Shown here piece by piece: positions 42,068-50,492 of a stretch of 55,214 bases of DNA (position 1 is the first letter of the stretch; each line of letters begins with the position of its first letter). Both the position numbers and the translations under genes were made by a program. A model generated the notes under the pieces. The model saw nothing but the letters and a program-made list of their open reading frames with translations, searched no databases and was not told where the DNA came from. The stretch comes from a bacterium (GTDB taxonomy: Bacteria > SZUA-79 > Acidulodesulfobacterales > Acidulodesulfobacteraceae), in assembly GCA_021800805.1 (NCBI GenBank), contig JAJYYR010000002.1, positions 1 to 55,214 on the forward strand. Reading direction: 5' to 3'.

Positions 42068-42373
42068 ATGATAAAAAAAGAACTAATTAAGTCGATTTCT
42101 GAAAAAGCCAGTATTTCTCGCGCCGATGCTGAAAAGGCCTTAAATGCTTTCACCGACACGGTCATTGAGGTTTTTAGGGAAGGCAGTAAGACTACCAGCT
42201 ACGGGCATTGGGTAACGATTAACGGGTTTGGGTCTTTCTGGTTTAAACGCCGGGCTCCTAAGGTGTTTAAAAATCCAAAGACGGGCAAGAAAACGCTAAT
42301 TAAGATGCATAACGCGCCTGTATTTAAACCCGGGAAACGGTTAAAGGAGGCAGTTGCCGTATATGAAAATTAA
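42068..42373 (+). CDS. HU/IHF-family DNA-bending protein
   Basis: 101 aa. KELIKSISEKASISRADAEKALNAF, the GFGSFWFKRR arm start, NPKTGKKTLIKMHNAPVFKPGKRLKEAV: full HU signature, with the beta-arm Pro replaced by Asn-Ala-Pro. Slightly longer than HU (90 aa) because of an insert near GSKTTSYGHWV. It may organise element DNA or help oriT/replication. Confidence 0.92.
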   Translation: MIKKELIKSISEKASISRADAEKALNAFTDTVIEVFREGSKTTSYGHWVTINGFGSFWFKRRAPKVFKNPKTGKKTLIKMHNAPVFKPGKRLKEAVAVYEN

Positions 42374-43385
42374 CTTCATCGACCTATTTTCCGGCATCGG
42401 CGGTTTCCGTCTCGGTTTCGAGCAAGCTGCCGCTTCCTTAAGCGTAAAAGCCAAGTGCGTGTTCTCGTCCGAAATTGACAAGTTTGCCCGGCAGACCTAT
42501 AAGGCGAACTTCGGAGAGGAACCGGCAGGGGATTTTTCACTTATTGATTATTCTACTATCCCAAAGCATTCCGTCTGCCTTGCGTCCACGTCCTGCCAGC
42601 CGTTCTCGCAAGCGGGAAAAGGTCTTAAAGGGAACGATACCCGCAATACGATTCCTTATCTGCTTAATTATATAGCCGTATGTATGCCGCCGGTCCTTAT
42701 TCACGAAAATGTCGTAGAGTTAAGGAATAGCCAGGAATATAGACAAATGCTTTATGCTTTAGACAAACTCGGATATACCGTATTCGACAGGGTTTATAAC
42801 TCTATATCGGTTACGCCGCAGAATAGGAGTCGTTTATTTACCGTGGCATTTAAGAACTTTAACTTCGCTTTCGCTTTTGAATGGCCGGAACTTCCGGAAC
42901 TCAATCTTAAGATGAGGGATATTCTCGAGGAAGACGTTCCTGATAAATATACTTTAAAAGACAAAACATGGCTTTGTTCGCAGCGTAAAGTAGGAGAGTA
43001 TTACCGCAAGTGGAAGCCTGAGTTACTCGATGCGGTTAGGGAATCCTGCGGGCTGACGGCTGAAACGGGGGGGGGTATGCTTATTCCGCCTAATATAAGA
43101 AAGTCGTTTCTAAAGAATGGGTTCGGCTACCGGATAGCCGGTCAGGATGATACTGGAGGAACTTTATTGGCCCGGTATAAAAAAGACGGCGCCGAGATTC
43201 TTATTGAGCAGCAGGGTAAAAACCCGCGCATAATGACCCCACAGGAGTGTGCGCGGTATATGGGGTTTCCGGACAGCTTTAAAATTTCAGTATCGGATTA
43301 CCAGTCCTATAAGCAGTTCGGCAATGCAGTCGTGCCGAGCGTGGTAAAAGAGATAGCAAAAGCGGTAATAAGGGCAGTAAATTAA
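42363..43385 (+). CDS. C5-cytosine DNA methyltransferase with SCQ motif and G9 tract
   Basis: About 340 aa from the ATG at 42363 (TTG at 42354 is an alternative with closer GGAGG). Motif I DLFSGIGGFRLGFE, motif IV STSCQPFSQAGKG with catalytic Cys near residue 77 (the usual Pro before it is Ser), motif VI HENVVEL, motif VIII TPQNRSRLF, a short target-recognition domain, and motifs IX-X RYMGFPDSF...QFGNAVVPSVV. A run of nine G (43067-43075) sits in the recognition domain. It overlaps the HU gene. Confidence 0.92.
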   Translation: MKINFIDLFSGIGGFRLGFEQAAASLSVKAKCVFSSEIDKFARQTYKANFGEEPAGDFSLIDYSTIPKHSVCLASTSCQPFSQAGKGLKGNDTRNTIPYLLNYIAVCMPPVLIHENVVELRNSQEYRQMLYALDKLGYTVFDRVYNSISVTPQNRSRLFTVAFKNFNFAFAFEWPELPELNLKMRDILEEDVPDKYTLKDKTWLCSQRKVGEYYRKWKPELLDAVRESCGLTAETGGGMLIPPNIRKSFLKNGFGYRIAGQDDTGGTLLARYKKDGAEILIEQQGKNPRIMTPQECARYMGFPDSFKISVSDYQSYKQFGNAVVPSVVKEIAKAVIRAVN

Positions 43386-43411
43386 TTAATACTAATTTTC
43401 AAGGAGGCAGT

Positions 43412-43684
43412 ATGAAAGTTCGTGAAGCTGTTGAGTTATTGCAAAAATTCAACCCGGAGTTAGAATTATTTGTTTCGACGGAGGATGAAACCTGCGATAA
43501 AGTGAAAATGTTCAGCGAAACGCATTTAGATTCCGACGACGAACAGCAGGACCCTTGCGAAATCTGCGACCAAAAAATTTGGGAGAGTTGCCAGTCATAT
43601 GGACCGGAATGCCAATTAAAGGAATGTTATGAAGAATATCAAGAATCAATAAATGGCATATTAATCGAACCGGAATGTTGTTAA
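43412..43684 (+). CDS. Small cysteine-rich acidic protein
   Basis: 90 aa with AAGGAGG. The N-terminus MKVREAVELLQKFNPELELFV is of a type often seen in small phage/plasmid proteins. The rest is acidic, with nine Cys, including CEICDQK, CQLKEC and a final CC, suggesting metal binding. No function recognised. Confidence 0.6.
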   Translation: MKVREAVELLQKFNPELELFVSTEDETCDKVKMFSETHLDSDDEQQDPCEICDQKIWESCQSYGPECQLKECYEEYQESINGILIEPECC

Positions 43685-43733
43685 GGATAAAACATGAATT
43701 ATTAAGAGATTAATAAAAATTTAAGGAGACTTT

Positions 43734-44054
43734 ATGAAACCTGAATTTAATATTGAAAAAGGCAAAGTTTATAAGTTTACGTTAATTGATAAATCTAAAC
43801 CTTCCGGCAGACAAAAAAAGAATTTATATTTTTTTGCTCCGCGCTGGATTCCCGTTCCGCTTGATTTTCTTAAAACTTCCGGCGTTCTCGAAGACCCTTC
43901 GCAGGACATATCGGAATTTTTAAAATCGTCAGGGTTAATACAAATAACGATTGACGACCTTATAACCGAAACCGTTGAGGTTACTAAAAGAACGGATATA
44001 GATACGCTTATTAAAAGAGGCATACTTGAATTAAATAACCAGTTATGGAAATAA
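43734..44054 (+). CDS. Uncharacterised protein of the accessory region
   Basis: 106 aa with AAGGAGA upstream. A beta-rich start (KVYKFTLIDKSK) and a helical C-terminal half. Not recognised. It overlaps the longer version of the next ORF. Confidence 0.55.
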   Translation: MKPEFNIEKGKVYKFTLIDKSKPSGRQKKNLYFFAPRWIPVPLDFLKTSGVLEDPSQDISEFLKSSGLIQITIDDLITETVEVTKRTDIDTLIKRGILELNNQLWK

Positions 44055-44074
44055 TCGAACTTACGGAGGAACTC

Positions 44075-44635
44075 ATGAAACCTGAAACGAATTATCAGAT
44101 AATAACCGCACCTGCTCTTGTAAACGACTGGAAAGGCAAGGTCGTGAGAACAAAATGTTATATGTCGAACGGTTTTATGGTTATTCCGGTCGGAACGCTA
44201 ATGACTATATCCACTACGGGACCGGTCGTTCATCTCGACGGCGACGAATGTCCGCATTGCGGCGCCAGACCATCAATATCGATAAAAGGAGACAAGGACT
44301 CCAAATTAAGGCATTTTAATTTTATTACAAAAGATTCCATAGAATCGGTTTCAGATATGACAACAACCGCAAAGCCGGAAGTTAAAGAATATAAAACTAT
44401 GGAACCGCCAAAACTAATGGGCGATTGGGATAATAAAACCGTAAAACTTAAAAAGGATATTAAATACCATTTTATATTTATACCCGCCGGAACTTTAATG
44501 AATATCCGCATTTTCGGCCGCACGGCGTATCTTGAATCCGAGCCTTGCCCTACATGCGGGATACGTAAAAAAGCGCAAATAAAAGGCACAAGAGAAGAAA
44601 AACTGGAATATTTTGAGTTTATTAAAAAAGATTAA
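44075..44635 (+). CDS. Two-repeat protein with CxxC knuckles
   Basis: 186 aa from the ATG at 44075 (GGAGG five bases upstream). It consists of two clearly related repeats of about 75 residues: each has a DWxxKxVxLK start, IPxGTLMxI in the middle, CPHCG or CPTCG and a closing FNFITKD/FEFIKKD. Each CxxC could hold half of a zinc site, paired between repeats. The family is not known to me. Confidence 0.65.
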   Translation: MKPETNYQIITAPALVNDWKGKVVRTKCYMSNGFMVIPVGTLMTISTTGPVVHLDGDECPHCGARPSISIKGDKDSKLRHFNFITKDSIESVSDMTTTAKPEVKEYKTMEPPKLMGDWDNKTVKLKKDIKYHFIFIPAGTLMNIRIFGRTAYLESEPCPTCGIRKKAQIKGTREEKLEYFEFIKKD

Positions 44636-44645
44636 AGGAGACCTT

Positions 44646-45098
44646 ATGAGTGAAGTATTATTCGTTTACGGAACTTTAAAGAGCGAATTTCAATATGACC
44701 CTGAAAACAAAGTGGCGCGATATCTTAATGAAAACTCTCTCTATCTCGGAAAAGCGACATTTCAAGGAAGTTTATACTTAATCGACAATCTATATCCCGG
44801 CGCTGTCCCTTCCGAATATATTAATTATAGAGTCTACGGAAAGGTATTTGAATTATTTAACGCCGATAAAGTTTTAGCAACCTTAGACGAATACGAAGAA
44901 TGCTCAGATAATTTTCCTGAACCTAAACTTTTTAAGCGTATCAAAACACGCATTGATTGTTTGCGCAACAGACGTTTCTGTGGCTACGACGCATGGATAT
45001 ATATTTACAACCGTCCGGTAGACGGCCTGCGCGAAATTAAACCCGGGATTTTTCGCAAACCTAAAATTAATAAAAAATCAAAAAGGAAAAATTTATGA
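44646..45098 (+). CDS. Gamma-glutamylcyclotransferase-like (AIG2/GGCT fold) protein
   Basis: 150 aa from the ATG at 44646 (AAAGGAGACCTT). VLFVYGTLKSEF at the start is the GGCT substrate loop; YLIDNLYPGAVP, VYGKVFEL and LDEYEECSDNF follow in the family order, with the catalytic-type Glu in the DEYE segment. The tail is basic. Such proteins act on gamma-glutamyl amines; the substrate here is unknown. Confidence 0.8.
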   Translation: MSEVLFVYGTLKSEFQYDPENKVARYLNENSLYLGKATFQGSLYLIDNLYPGAVPSEYINYRVYGKVFELFNADKVLATLDEYEECSDNFPEPKLFKRIKTRIDCLRNRRFCGYDAWIYIYNRPVDGLREIKPGIFRKPKINKKSKRKNL

Positions 45099-45272
45099 AT
45101 CTCTTGTTTGTCTCCAGACGATATTGAAGAAGATAAATATAAAAAAATCAAGACTATTTATAATAACCTAAACGAATGTCAGAAAGCAAAAAAAATAATG
45201 ATTATTGATAATAGTCCTAATTATGAATGCGAAAAAGTAAAAATAAAAACCATTTACAATAATCTTGATTAG
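45095..45272 (+). pseudogene. Possible frame-shifted small gene
   Basis: An ATG at 45095 with AAAAGGAAAAA upstream reads only ten codons, but a +1 shift continues as SPDDIEEDKYKKIKTIYNNL and on to a stop at 45270, about 55 residues with KIKTIYNNL occurring twice. Could be a broken small gene or chance. Between 45273 and 45358 I see only an 11-codon ORF (45307-45342) with a Shine-Dalgarno. Confidence 0.3.
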
Positions 45273-45358
45273 ATTTTAAAAAAAACAAAACAAAATGGAG
45301 ATTTCCATGACTAAACCTGAAAAAATAAAAAAATGGAAATAACTGCAAAGGGGACATT

Positions 45359-45514
45359 ATGCAAACAAAAGAAAGGATATTACAGGAAATCGAAGAAATA
45401 GAAAATGAAATAAAACAGCTTGATAGCGTTCAACAAAATCAAGACATTAGAGACTTGATACAAATAAGAAAAGAGGAACTTGAAGAATTAAAAGACGAAT
45501 TAAAAAATATATGA
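45359..45514 (+). CDS. Small coiled-coil protein coupled to methyltransferase
   Basis: 51 aa, ATG at 45359 with AAGGGGA upstream; too short for usual gene calls. Strong heptad pattern of Leu/Ile with Glu/Lys (ILQEIEEIENEIKQL, LEELKDELKNI): a two-stranded coiled coil. Its stop overlaps the methyltransferase start as ATGA, so the two are translated together. Role unknown. Confidence 0.6.
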   Translation: MQTKERILQEIEEIENEIKQLDSVQQNQDIRDLIQIRKEELEELKDELKNI

Positions 45515-46269
45515 TAACCGACTACCTTAACCGCATAATCTGTGGAGACGCGCTCGAAACTATGAAACGGCTCCCGAAAGGTTCTATCGACCTTATCGTT
45601 ACCTCTCCGCCTTATAATATTCGACGCATCGGCGCGGTGATGAAACGGTTCAGGAATAAAAAAGAACGGTCGGGAATATATCCTTTTAATTCTATGGACT
45701 ATAAAAAAGCGTTTATCTTTAACGGCTACGATATTCACGACGATAATATGCCCTACCCGGCTTATGCCCGCTGGCAGAGGTCGTGTATCCGGCAAATGTT
45801 AAAATTAATCAAGCCATCCGGCGCAATATTTTATAACCATAAATTCCGAATCCAAAACGGCCTTTTAAACGACCGCTCGGATATATTAAAAGGTTTTCCT
45901 GTTCGTCAGATGATTATTTGGGATAAAGGCGGGTCTGTGAATTTTAACGATACCTATTTTTTGCCGTCTTATGAAGTTATTTATTTAATTGCAGGTCCGG
46001 ATTTTAAACTTGCGCCTAAAGCAAATTCAAACAGGGATGTTTGGTATATATATCCGCAAAAAGGCAGCGAACATCCGGCGCCGTTCCCGGAAGCCTTATC
46101 CGATAAAATAATATCGTCCACGACCGCGGATATCATTCTCGACCCGTTTATGGGTTCCGGCACTACTGCCGTATCAGCCCTAAAATGCGGCAGGAATTAT
46201 ATAGGGATAGACAACTCCCAAAAATACTGCGAAATGGCGGAGGAAAGGATAAAAGAATATTTAAGATAA
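45511..46269 (+). CDS. Beta-class DNA methyltransferase (SPPY motif)
   Basis: 252 aa. GDALETMKRLPKGSIDLIVTSPPYN (motif IV, TSPPY at 31-35) is followed near the C-terminus by DPFMGSGTTAVSALKCGRNYIGID (motif I), the order of beta-class enzymes. SPPY favours N4-cytosine but is also found in N6-adenine enzymes. No restriction gene is adjacent, so probably an orphan protective or regulatory methylase. Confidence 0.9.
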   Translation: MITDYLNRIICGDALETMKRLPKGSIDLIVTSPPYNIRRIGAVMKRFRNKKERSGIYPFNSMDYKKAFIFNGYDIHDDNMPYPAYARWQRSCIRQMLKLIKPSGAIFYNHKFRIQNGLLNDRSDILKGFPVRQMIIWDKGGSVNFNDTYFLPSYEVIYLIAGPDFKLAPKANSNRDVWYIYPQKGSEHPAPFPEALSDKIISSTTADIILDPFMGSGTTAVSALKCGRNYIGIDNSQKYCEMAEERIKEYLR

Positions 46270-46305
46270 GGAAAATTGTTCTAACGAAAATTAAAGGGTG
46301 AAATT

Positions 46306-46572
46306 ATGGAAAAAGACCAAGAATGCGTATTGTGTAAAGATTACGAGCAAGATTCGTGTCCGGGAACTGAGAAGGATAAATATGAAGGCGGTTATAACTG
46401 CGAGGAGTTTAGTGAACTTAAAAACGTAAACGCAAAGATAAGCAGGATAAGTGAAGTTATTAAAAATATAAATTTAAGGGTTAAGGGAATACGCAGGGAT
46501 ATTAAGACGATTTATTTTATAGTCTCTGCGGGTATTGTCCTGGCAGTAATTATAATCCTGTTGTTAAGGTGA
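46306..46572 (+). CDS. Small tail-anchored membrane protein with Cys cluster
   Basis: 88 aa. The N-terminus has four Cys (CVLCKDY...SCPGT...NCEEF), probably metal-binding; a helix of about 25 residues follows and the protein ends in one membrane segment (about 68-87). Not recognised. Confidence 0.6.
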   Translation: MEKDQECVLCKDYEQDSCPGTEKDKYEGGYNCEEFSELKNVNAKISRISEVIKNINLRVKGIRRDIKTIYFIVSAGIVLAVIIILLLR

Positions 46573-46655
46573 AAAAATGAACTATAAATTATACCTGTTT
46601 CCTTAAAAATATACTCAAAACTGAGTATAAATATAATCAAAAACGATATAAAAAA

Positions 46656-47600
46656 ATGAAAATAGCCCTCATAAACATCGATTCCAAAATTCCAAACCTT
46701 GCCTTAATGAAAATCTCGGCTTTTCACAAAGCCCAGGGCGATAGCGTTTCGTGGTTTAACGCTTTCGAGCAATACGACAAAGTCTATTCGTCGAAAGTTT
46801 TCAGCTACTCAAAAGACTACGATTATTATCCCGATGATGTAATAAAAGGCGGTTCGGGCTATATCAGCAACGATACCGTCCTGCCGGACGAAATCGAGCA
46901 TACCTGCCCGGATTATTCGCTATATCCCGATATGGATTATAGCATGGGTTTTATCACGAGAGGCTGTATCAGGACTTGCAATTTCTGCATAGTGCCGAAG
47001 AAAGAGGGATATATACGCCCTAACGCCGATATAGACGAGTTTGTTCGGCATAAAAATCTTGTCTTACTCGATAACAATGTTTTGGCGAGCGATTTCGGGT
47101 TAAAGCAGATAGAAAAGATTATCGACTGCAAAATTAAGGCCGATTTTAATCAAGGTTTGGACGCCCGCATTATAGCGGACAACCTCGCTATCGCAGAATT
47201 GTTATCTAAAGTCAAATGGCTAAAGCCTATCCGTATGGCTATGGATAATATGGGAGAATCGGAAGCTGTTATTAAGTCCACAGAGCTTTTAAGGAAATAT
47301 AGCGCCACGCCAAGAGAATATTCCGTATATGTAATCGTCCGCACCGGCGAAATAAACGATGCCATAAAACGGGTTGAAATATGCCGGAAACTTAATCTTA
47401 ACCCGTTCGCCCAGCCGTATCTAGATCCCCGTTCCGAAAAATATTCGGTATCAAGGGACCAGCGGGATTTTGTATCATGGGTAAACCAGAAAGCATTTTT
47501 TAAAAAAATGCCCTGGGAGTTATTTAAAATTGCGAGGCATAACAGAAATGCTAATGTCGTGCCGGAAGAAAAACAAGAAAAGACACTTAACTTTGCTTAG
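46656..47600 (+). CDS. Radical SAM protein
   Basis: 314 aa. GFITRGCIRTCNFC with Cys104, Cys108 and Cys111 is the CxxxCxxC motif for the 4Fe-4S cluster, and KADFNQGLDARI and the strand MDNMGESEAV fit the SAM barrel. The N-terminal 90 residues resemble a Rossmann-like B12-binding fold without an evident B12 His. Substrate unknown. A second radical SAM gene follows and the two may act together. Confidence 0.82.
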   Translation: MKIALINIDSKIPNLALMKISAFHKAQGDSVSWFNAFEQYDKVYSSKVFSYSKDYDYYPDDVIKGGSGYISNDTVLPDEIEHTCPDYSLYPDMDYSMGFITRGCIRTCNFCIVPKKEGYIRPNADIDEFVRHKNLVLLDNNVLASDFGLKQIEKIIDCKIKADFNQGLDARIIADNLAIAELLSKVKWLKPIRMAMDNMGESEAVIKSTELLRKYSATPREYSVYVIVRTGEINDAIKRVEICRKLNLNPFAQPYLDPRSEKYSVSRDQRDFVSWVNQKAFFKKMPWELFKIARHNRNANVVPEEKQEKTLNFA

Positions 47601-47696
47601 GGGAAGAGGTTAATTTTATGGAAAAAATCACAAGAAAAACGCTTTTATATAAAACAAACGTAGAATACGGCGATTATTGCGTGAACTACTCCCGCC

Positions 47697-48932
47697 TTAA
47701 GAGGCGTGAGCTTCCTGTTTCATCGTATGACGGCTATATCCGGTATTATGGATACCCGCCGGAGCATACTCCGCAGGCGTTAATTCGGGCAATTCCTGCC
47801 CTATTTTTAATCCTTCAAGAAATAGATTAATGCTGGCATTTATATCCCTATCGTGTTTAGTATCGCAATCGGGACAAGTCCATTCACGGTCGGATAGTTT
47901 TAAGTCTTTATGAATATATCCGCATTTAGAACAAGTTTTGCTTGACGGATAGAATCTGTTGACTTTTAGTATATCCCGTCCGTACCAGTCGGCTTTATAG
48001 GCTAATTGATTAGTGAACATACCCCATGATACATCTTGAATAGATTTACTTAAATGCCTGTTCTTAACCATTCCTTTGATATTTAAATCTTCAAGAACAA
48101 TAACTTGACTATCGTTTACCATGCTTGAAGATAACTTGTGTGAAAAATCCTTACGCTGATTGCCTATATGATCGTGTAATTTAGATACTTTCTTGGCAAA
48201 CTTTATATAATTATTTGACGTTTTAGTTTTGTCGGTTTTATTTTTCTTATGCTGTTTCTTATCTAATTGCCGGCTAAGATTAGTGAGTTTCTTTTCGGAT
48301 TTGACAAGATATTTATGGTTAATGATTTTACGGCTCTCTTTATTGGCTATATTTGCGCCGGTAGTAATAATAGCAAAATCCTTAATACCTAAGTCTATGC
48401 CTGATATTTTATTAGTTTTTGGCAATAGTGTGAATTCCTTTTCGACCAACATGTTAACATAATACTTGCCGGGCAGAGTTTTGGTTACAGTAATAGACTT
48501 AACCGTTTCGAATACTTTTCTATGAAGTTTAATTTTAAGCGGCGTTTTAAGTTTGGGAATATATAGCATATTATTGTTTATATCAAAATGTTGCGGTATT
48601 ACGATAGAATTGGTATTTATCTTTTTCTTGAAGTTAGGAAACTTGGCTCTATGCTGAAAGAAGTTACGAAAAGCGGAGTCAAGACATTTAAGCGTTGCCT
48701 GCAAGGATTGAGAGTTAGCTTCTTTTAGAAAAGGGAAACCTTTTTTGAGCAAAGGAATTATTGCCGCATTAGTATAATAATTAGTTTTTACATTATAATT
48801 TTTATGTAGGTTTATTGACCTTTCAAGAAAGAAATTATAGACAAACCTACTATATCCAATCTGTTCGTCAAGAAAGGCTATCTGGTCTTTGTTTGGATAT
48901 ATTCTGAATTTGTAGTTATATTGTTTAATCAT
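47697..48932 (-). CDS. tnpB: TnpB RNA-guided nuclease (IS605 OrfB)
   Basis: 411 aa from the ATG at 48932, overlapping tnpA by eight bases. Start YKFRIYPN is typical. RuvC residues: Asp in SGIDLGIKDFAI (near 181), Glu in VLEDLNIKGM (near 279), Asp in DRDINASINL (near 360). Zinc finger CSKCGY...CPDC intact. All catalytic residues are present, so it should be active. The guide RNA scaffold would come from the 3' end of this gene and the right end, with the guide read from the interrupted gene. Confidence 0.95.
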   Translation of the reverse strand: MIKQYNYKFRIYPNKDQIAFLDEQIGYSRFVYNFFLERSINLHKNYNVKTNYYTNAAIIPLLKKGFPFLKEANSQSLQATLKCLDSAFRNFFQHRAKFPNFKKKINTNSIVIPQHFDINNNMLYIPKLKTPLKIKLHRKVFETVKSITVTKTLPGKYYVNMLVEKEFTLLPKTNKISGIDLGIKDFAIITTGANIANKESRKIINHKYLVKSEKKLTNLSRQLDKKQHKKNKTDKTKTSNNYIKFAKKVSKLHDHIGNQRKDFSHKLSSSMVNDSQVIVLEDLNIKGMVKNRHLSKSIQDVSWGMFTNQLAYKADWYGRDILKVNRFYPSSKTCSKCGYIHKDLKLSDREWTCPDCDTKHDRDINASINLFLEGLKIGQELPELTPAEYAPAGIHNTGYSRHTMKQEAHAS

Positions 48933-49332
48933 TTTTACCTTGTGATTCCACATATTTTTTTAATATGTCTAATGTAACTCCGCCTGTAGTCATCAAAAAA
49001 TACGACCTGCTCCAAAAATATTCTTTCCATAATACTTTCTTTATTTCAGGAAATTCTTTCTTAATTAATCTACTTGAAGCCGACTTATAAGAGTTAATGA
49101 ATTTAACTAATGCCGTTGACGGATTAGAGTTAAACAATATATGAATATGGTCTTTATTATGATTAAATTCAATAATCTTTATTCTATACATATCACCTAT
49201 ATATGCGAATATTTCTTTTAATCTTTCTGCAATATTATCATCTATCACTTGTCTGCGATACTTTACGACAAATATTAGATGATATTGCAACAAAAATACT
49301 GAATGGAAATTATTATCATATCTTATAGTCAT
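48925..49332 (-). CDS. tnpA: Y1 HUH transposase TnpA
   Basis: 135 aa, standard length. HUH motif HIH (His62, His64) in DHIHILFN, catalytic Tyr127 in LKKYVESQ, VVKYRRQV near the N-terminus. Cleaves and joins single-stranded IS ends. An AT-rich upstream stretch includes TATAATT about 15 bases before the start, a plausible -10 box. Confidence 0.95.
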   Translation of the reverse strand: MTIRYDNNFHSVFLLQYHLIFVVKYRRQVIDDNIAERLKEIFAYIGDMYRIKIIEFNHNKDHIHILFNSNPSTALVKFINSYKSASSRLIKKEFPEIKKVLWKEYFWSRSYFLMTTGGVTLDILKKYVESQGKND

Positions 49333-50174
49333 ACCTTAATTATATCACATTGCAACCTAATGCAAAATATTTTTTTAATAATATTTTTTTAGCAATTCAT
49401 CTCCCGCTTAAGAAGCTGGAGTTTTCTTGCCTGTTTATTGATAAATCACGCTCTTGGCTGCTCGCACGGATGCCTTTATCCCTGTTATGCCTATTTATTA
49501 AAAAAGAGGACCGGCTCCGTTAAGGATTATTCCGACTGGACGAACCCTAAGATTGTCGGTAACGCGATAGAGTTACTTGAAAAAGAGGTTGCTAAGCATA
49601 AGGATAAGATTAAGACGGTGCATTTATGTTTTTCGACGGATCCTTTTATGTTCGGCCAGGACGAGATACATGATTTAAGCATCGAGATTATCGACTACTT
49701 AAATAAAAGCGGTATTCCCTGCGCTGTCCTCACGAAAGGGGTATATCCGGTCGGCAGGATAAACGACCCAGATAAAATAAATTCATATGGGATAACGCTG
49801 GTATCTATTGACAAGGGCTTTAGAAAAAAATACGAACCCGGCGCCGCTGGCATTGAGGAAAAGATATCTTCTTTAAAGCAGCTGCACGATTTAGGTTATA
49901 AAACGTGGGTAAGCATGGAACCATATCCTACCCCGAACATAATCGAACAGGATTTATTGCCGATACTTGAGAGAGTCGGTTTTGTGGACAGGATAATTTT
50001 CGGGAAGATGAATTATAATCCGGTTGCGACGGCATTTGCGGGGAACGCAGAGTTTTATAAAGACCATGTGGACAAAGTTATCGGCTTTTGCAAAATAAAC
50101 GGAATAGATTGGTATATTAAGGATGGAACGGTTTAGGTTAGACTTAAGTAAATAGATATGTTATAATAAAAATT

Positions 50175-50492
50175 ATGGAAAAGATAAATTATAAAAATAA
50201 AGACGAGATTCTTCAAATATTAAAACAACATAAAGAAGAACTTTACGAGAAATACGGCATAGAAGAAATAGGTCTGTTCGGTTCTTTTGTAAGAGGCGAA
50301 GAAGCGGCTAAGAGCGATATTGATATTCTAGTTGAGTATAAAGAGAACGTAAAGAGAACTTTATTTGATGAAGCCAAGCTTATAGGCGAACTTGAAGATA
50401 TACTGAAAAAAGAAAATATAGACCTTGCTGTTAAAAAAAATTTAAATAAATATTATAAAGATAATATTTTAAAAGAGGTCCTATATGCCTGA
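50175..50492 (+). CDS. mntA: MntA-type nucleotidyltransferase antitoxin
   Basis: 105 aa. GLFGSFVRGEEAAKSDIDILVEY (residues 33-55) contains the GSxxRG and Asp48/Asp50 catalytic motif of minimal nucleotidyltransferases; a third Asp lies in IDLAV. In MntA/HepT modules this enzyme AMPylates a Tyr in the HEPN toxin and silences it. Overlaps the HepT gene by eight bases. Confidence 0.9.
   Translation: MEKINYKNKDEILQILKQHKEELYEKYGIEEIGLFGSFVRGEEAAKSDIDILVEYKENVKRTLFDEAKLIGELEDILKKENIDLAVKKNLNKYYKDNILKEVLYA

Larger units (their letters stand above)
47681..49440 (-). mobile_element. IS200/IS605-family insertion sequence, 1760 bp
   Basis: Ends deduced from restoration of the interrupted gene. On the minus strand the left end (49440) follows TTTAT and the right end (47681) is followed by GCAATAATCG. 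Both ends carry imperfect hairpins: CTCCCGCTT-AAG-AAGCTGGAG (49401-49421) and CTCCCGCC-TTAAGA-GGCGTGAG (47689-47710, overlapping the tnpB stop). No target duplication, as expected for HUH single-strand transposition. Carries tnpA and tnpB. Confidence 0.9.
47618..50136 (+). pseudogene. Radical SAM (SPL-like) gene interrupted by IS200/IS605 element
   Basis: The first 21 codons (47618-47680, ending GDYC) and the remaining 231 (from 49441, starting INHALGCSHGCLYPCYAYLL) lie on either side of the insertion. Joined at 47680/49441 the frame is restored exactly and gives GDYC-INHALGC, the usual entry to the CxxxCxxPC cluster motif of spore-photoproduct-lyase-like radical SAM proteins, about 252 aa. 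The 3' fragment could still be started at TTG 49438 within the element end. Probably inactive in this copy unless the IS excises. Confidence 0.85.

Noticed and set aside
47697..47830. The 70-aa plus-strand ORF 47618-47830 as an intact small gene
   Set aside because: Only its first 21 codons are native; the rest runs into the IS right end, antisense to tnpB.
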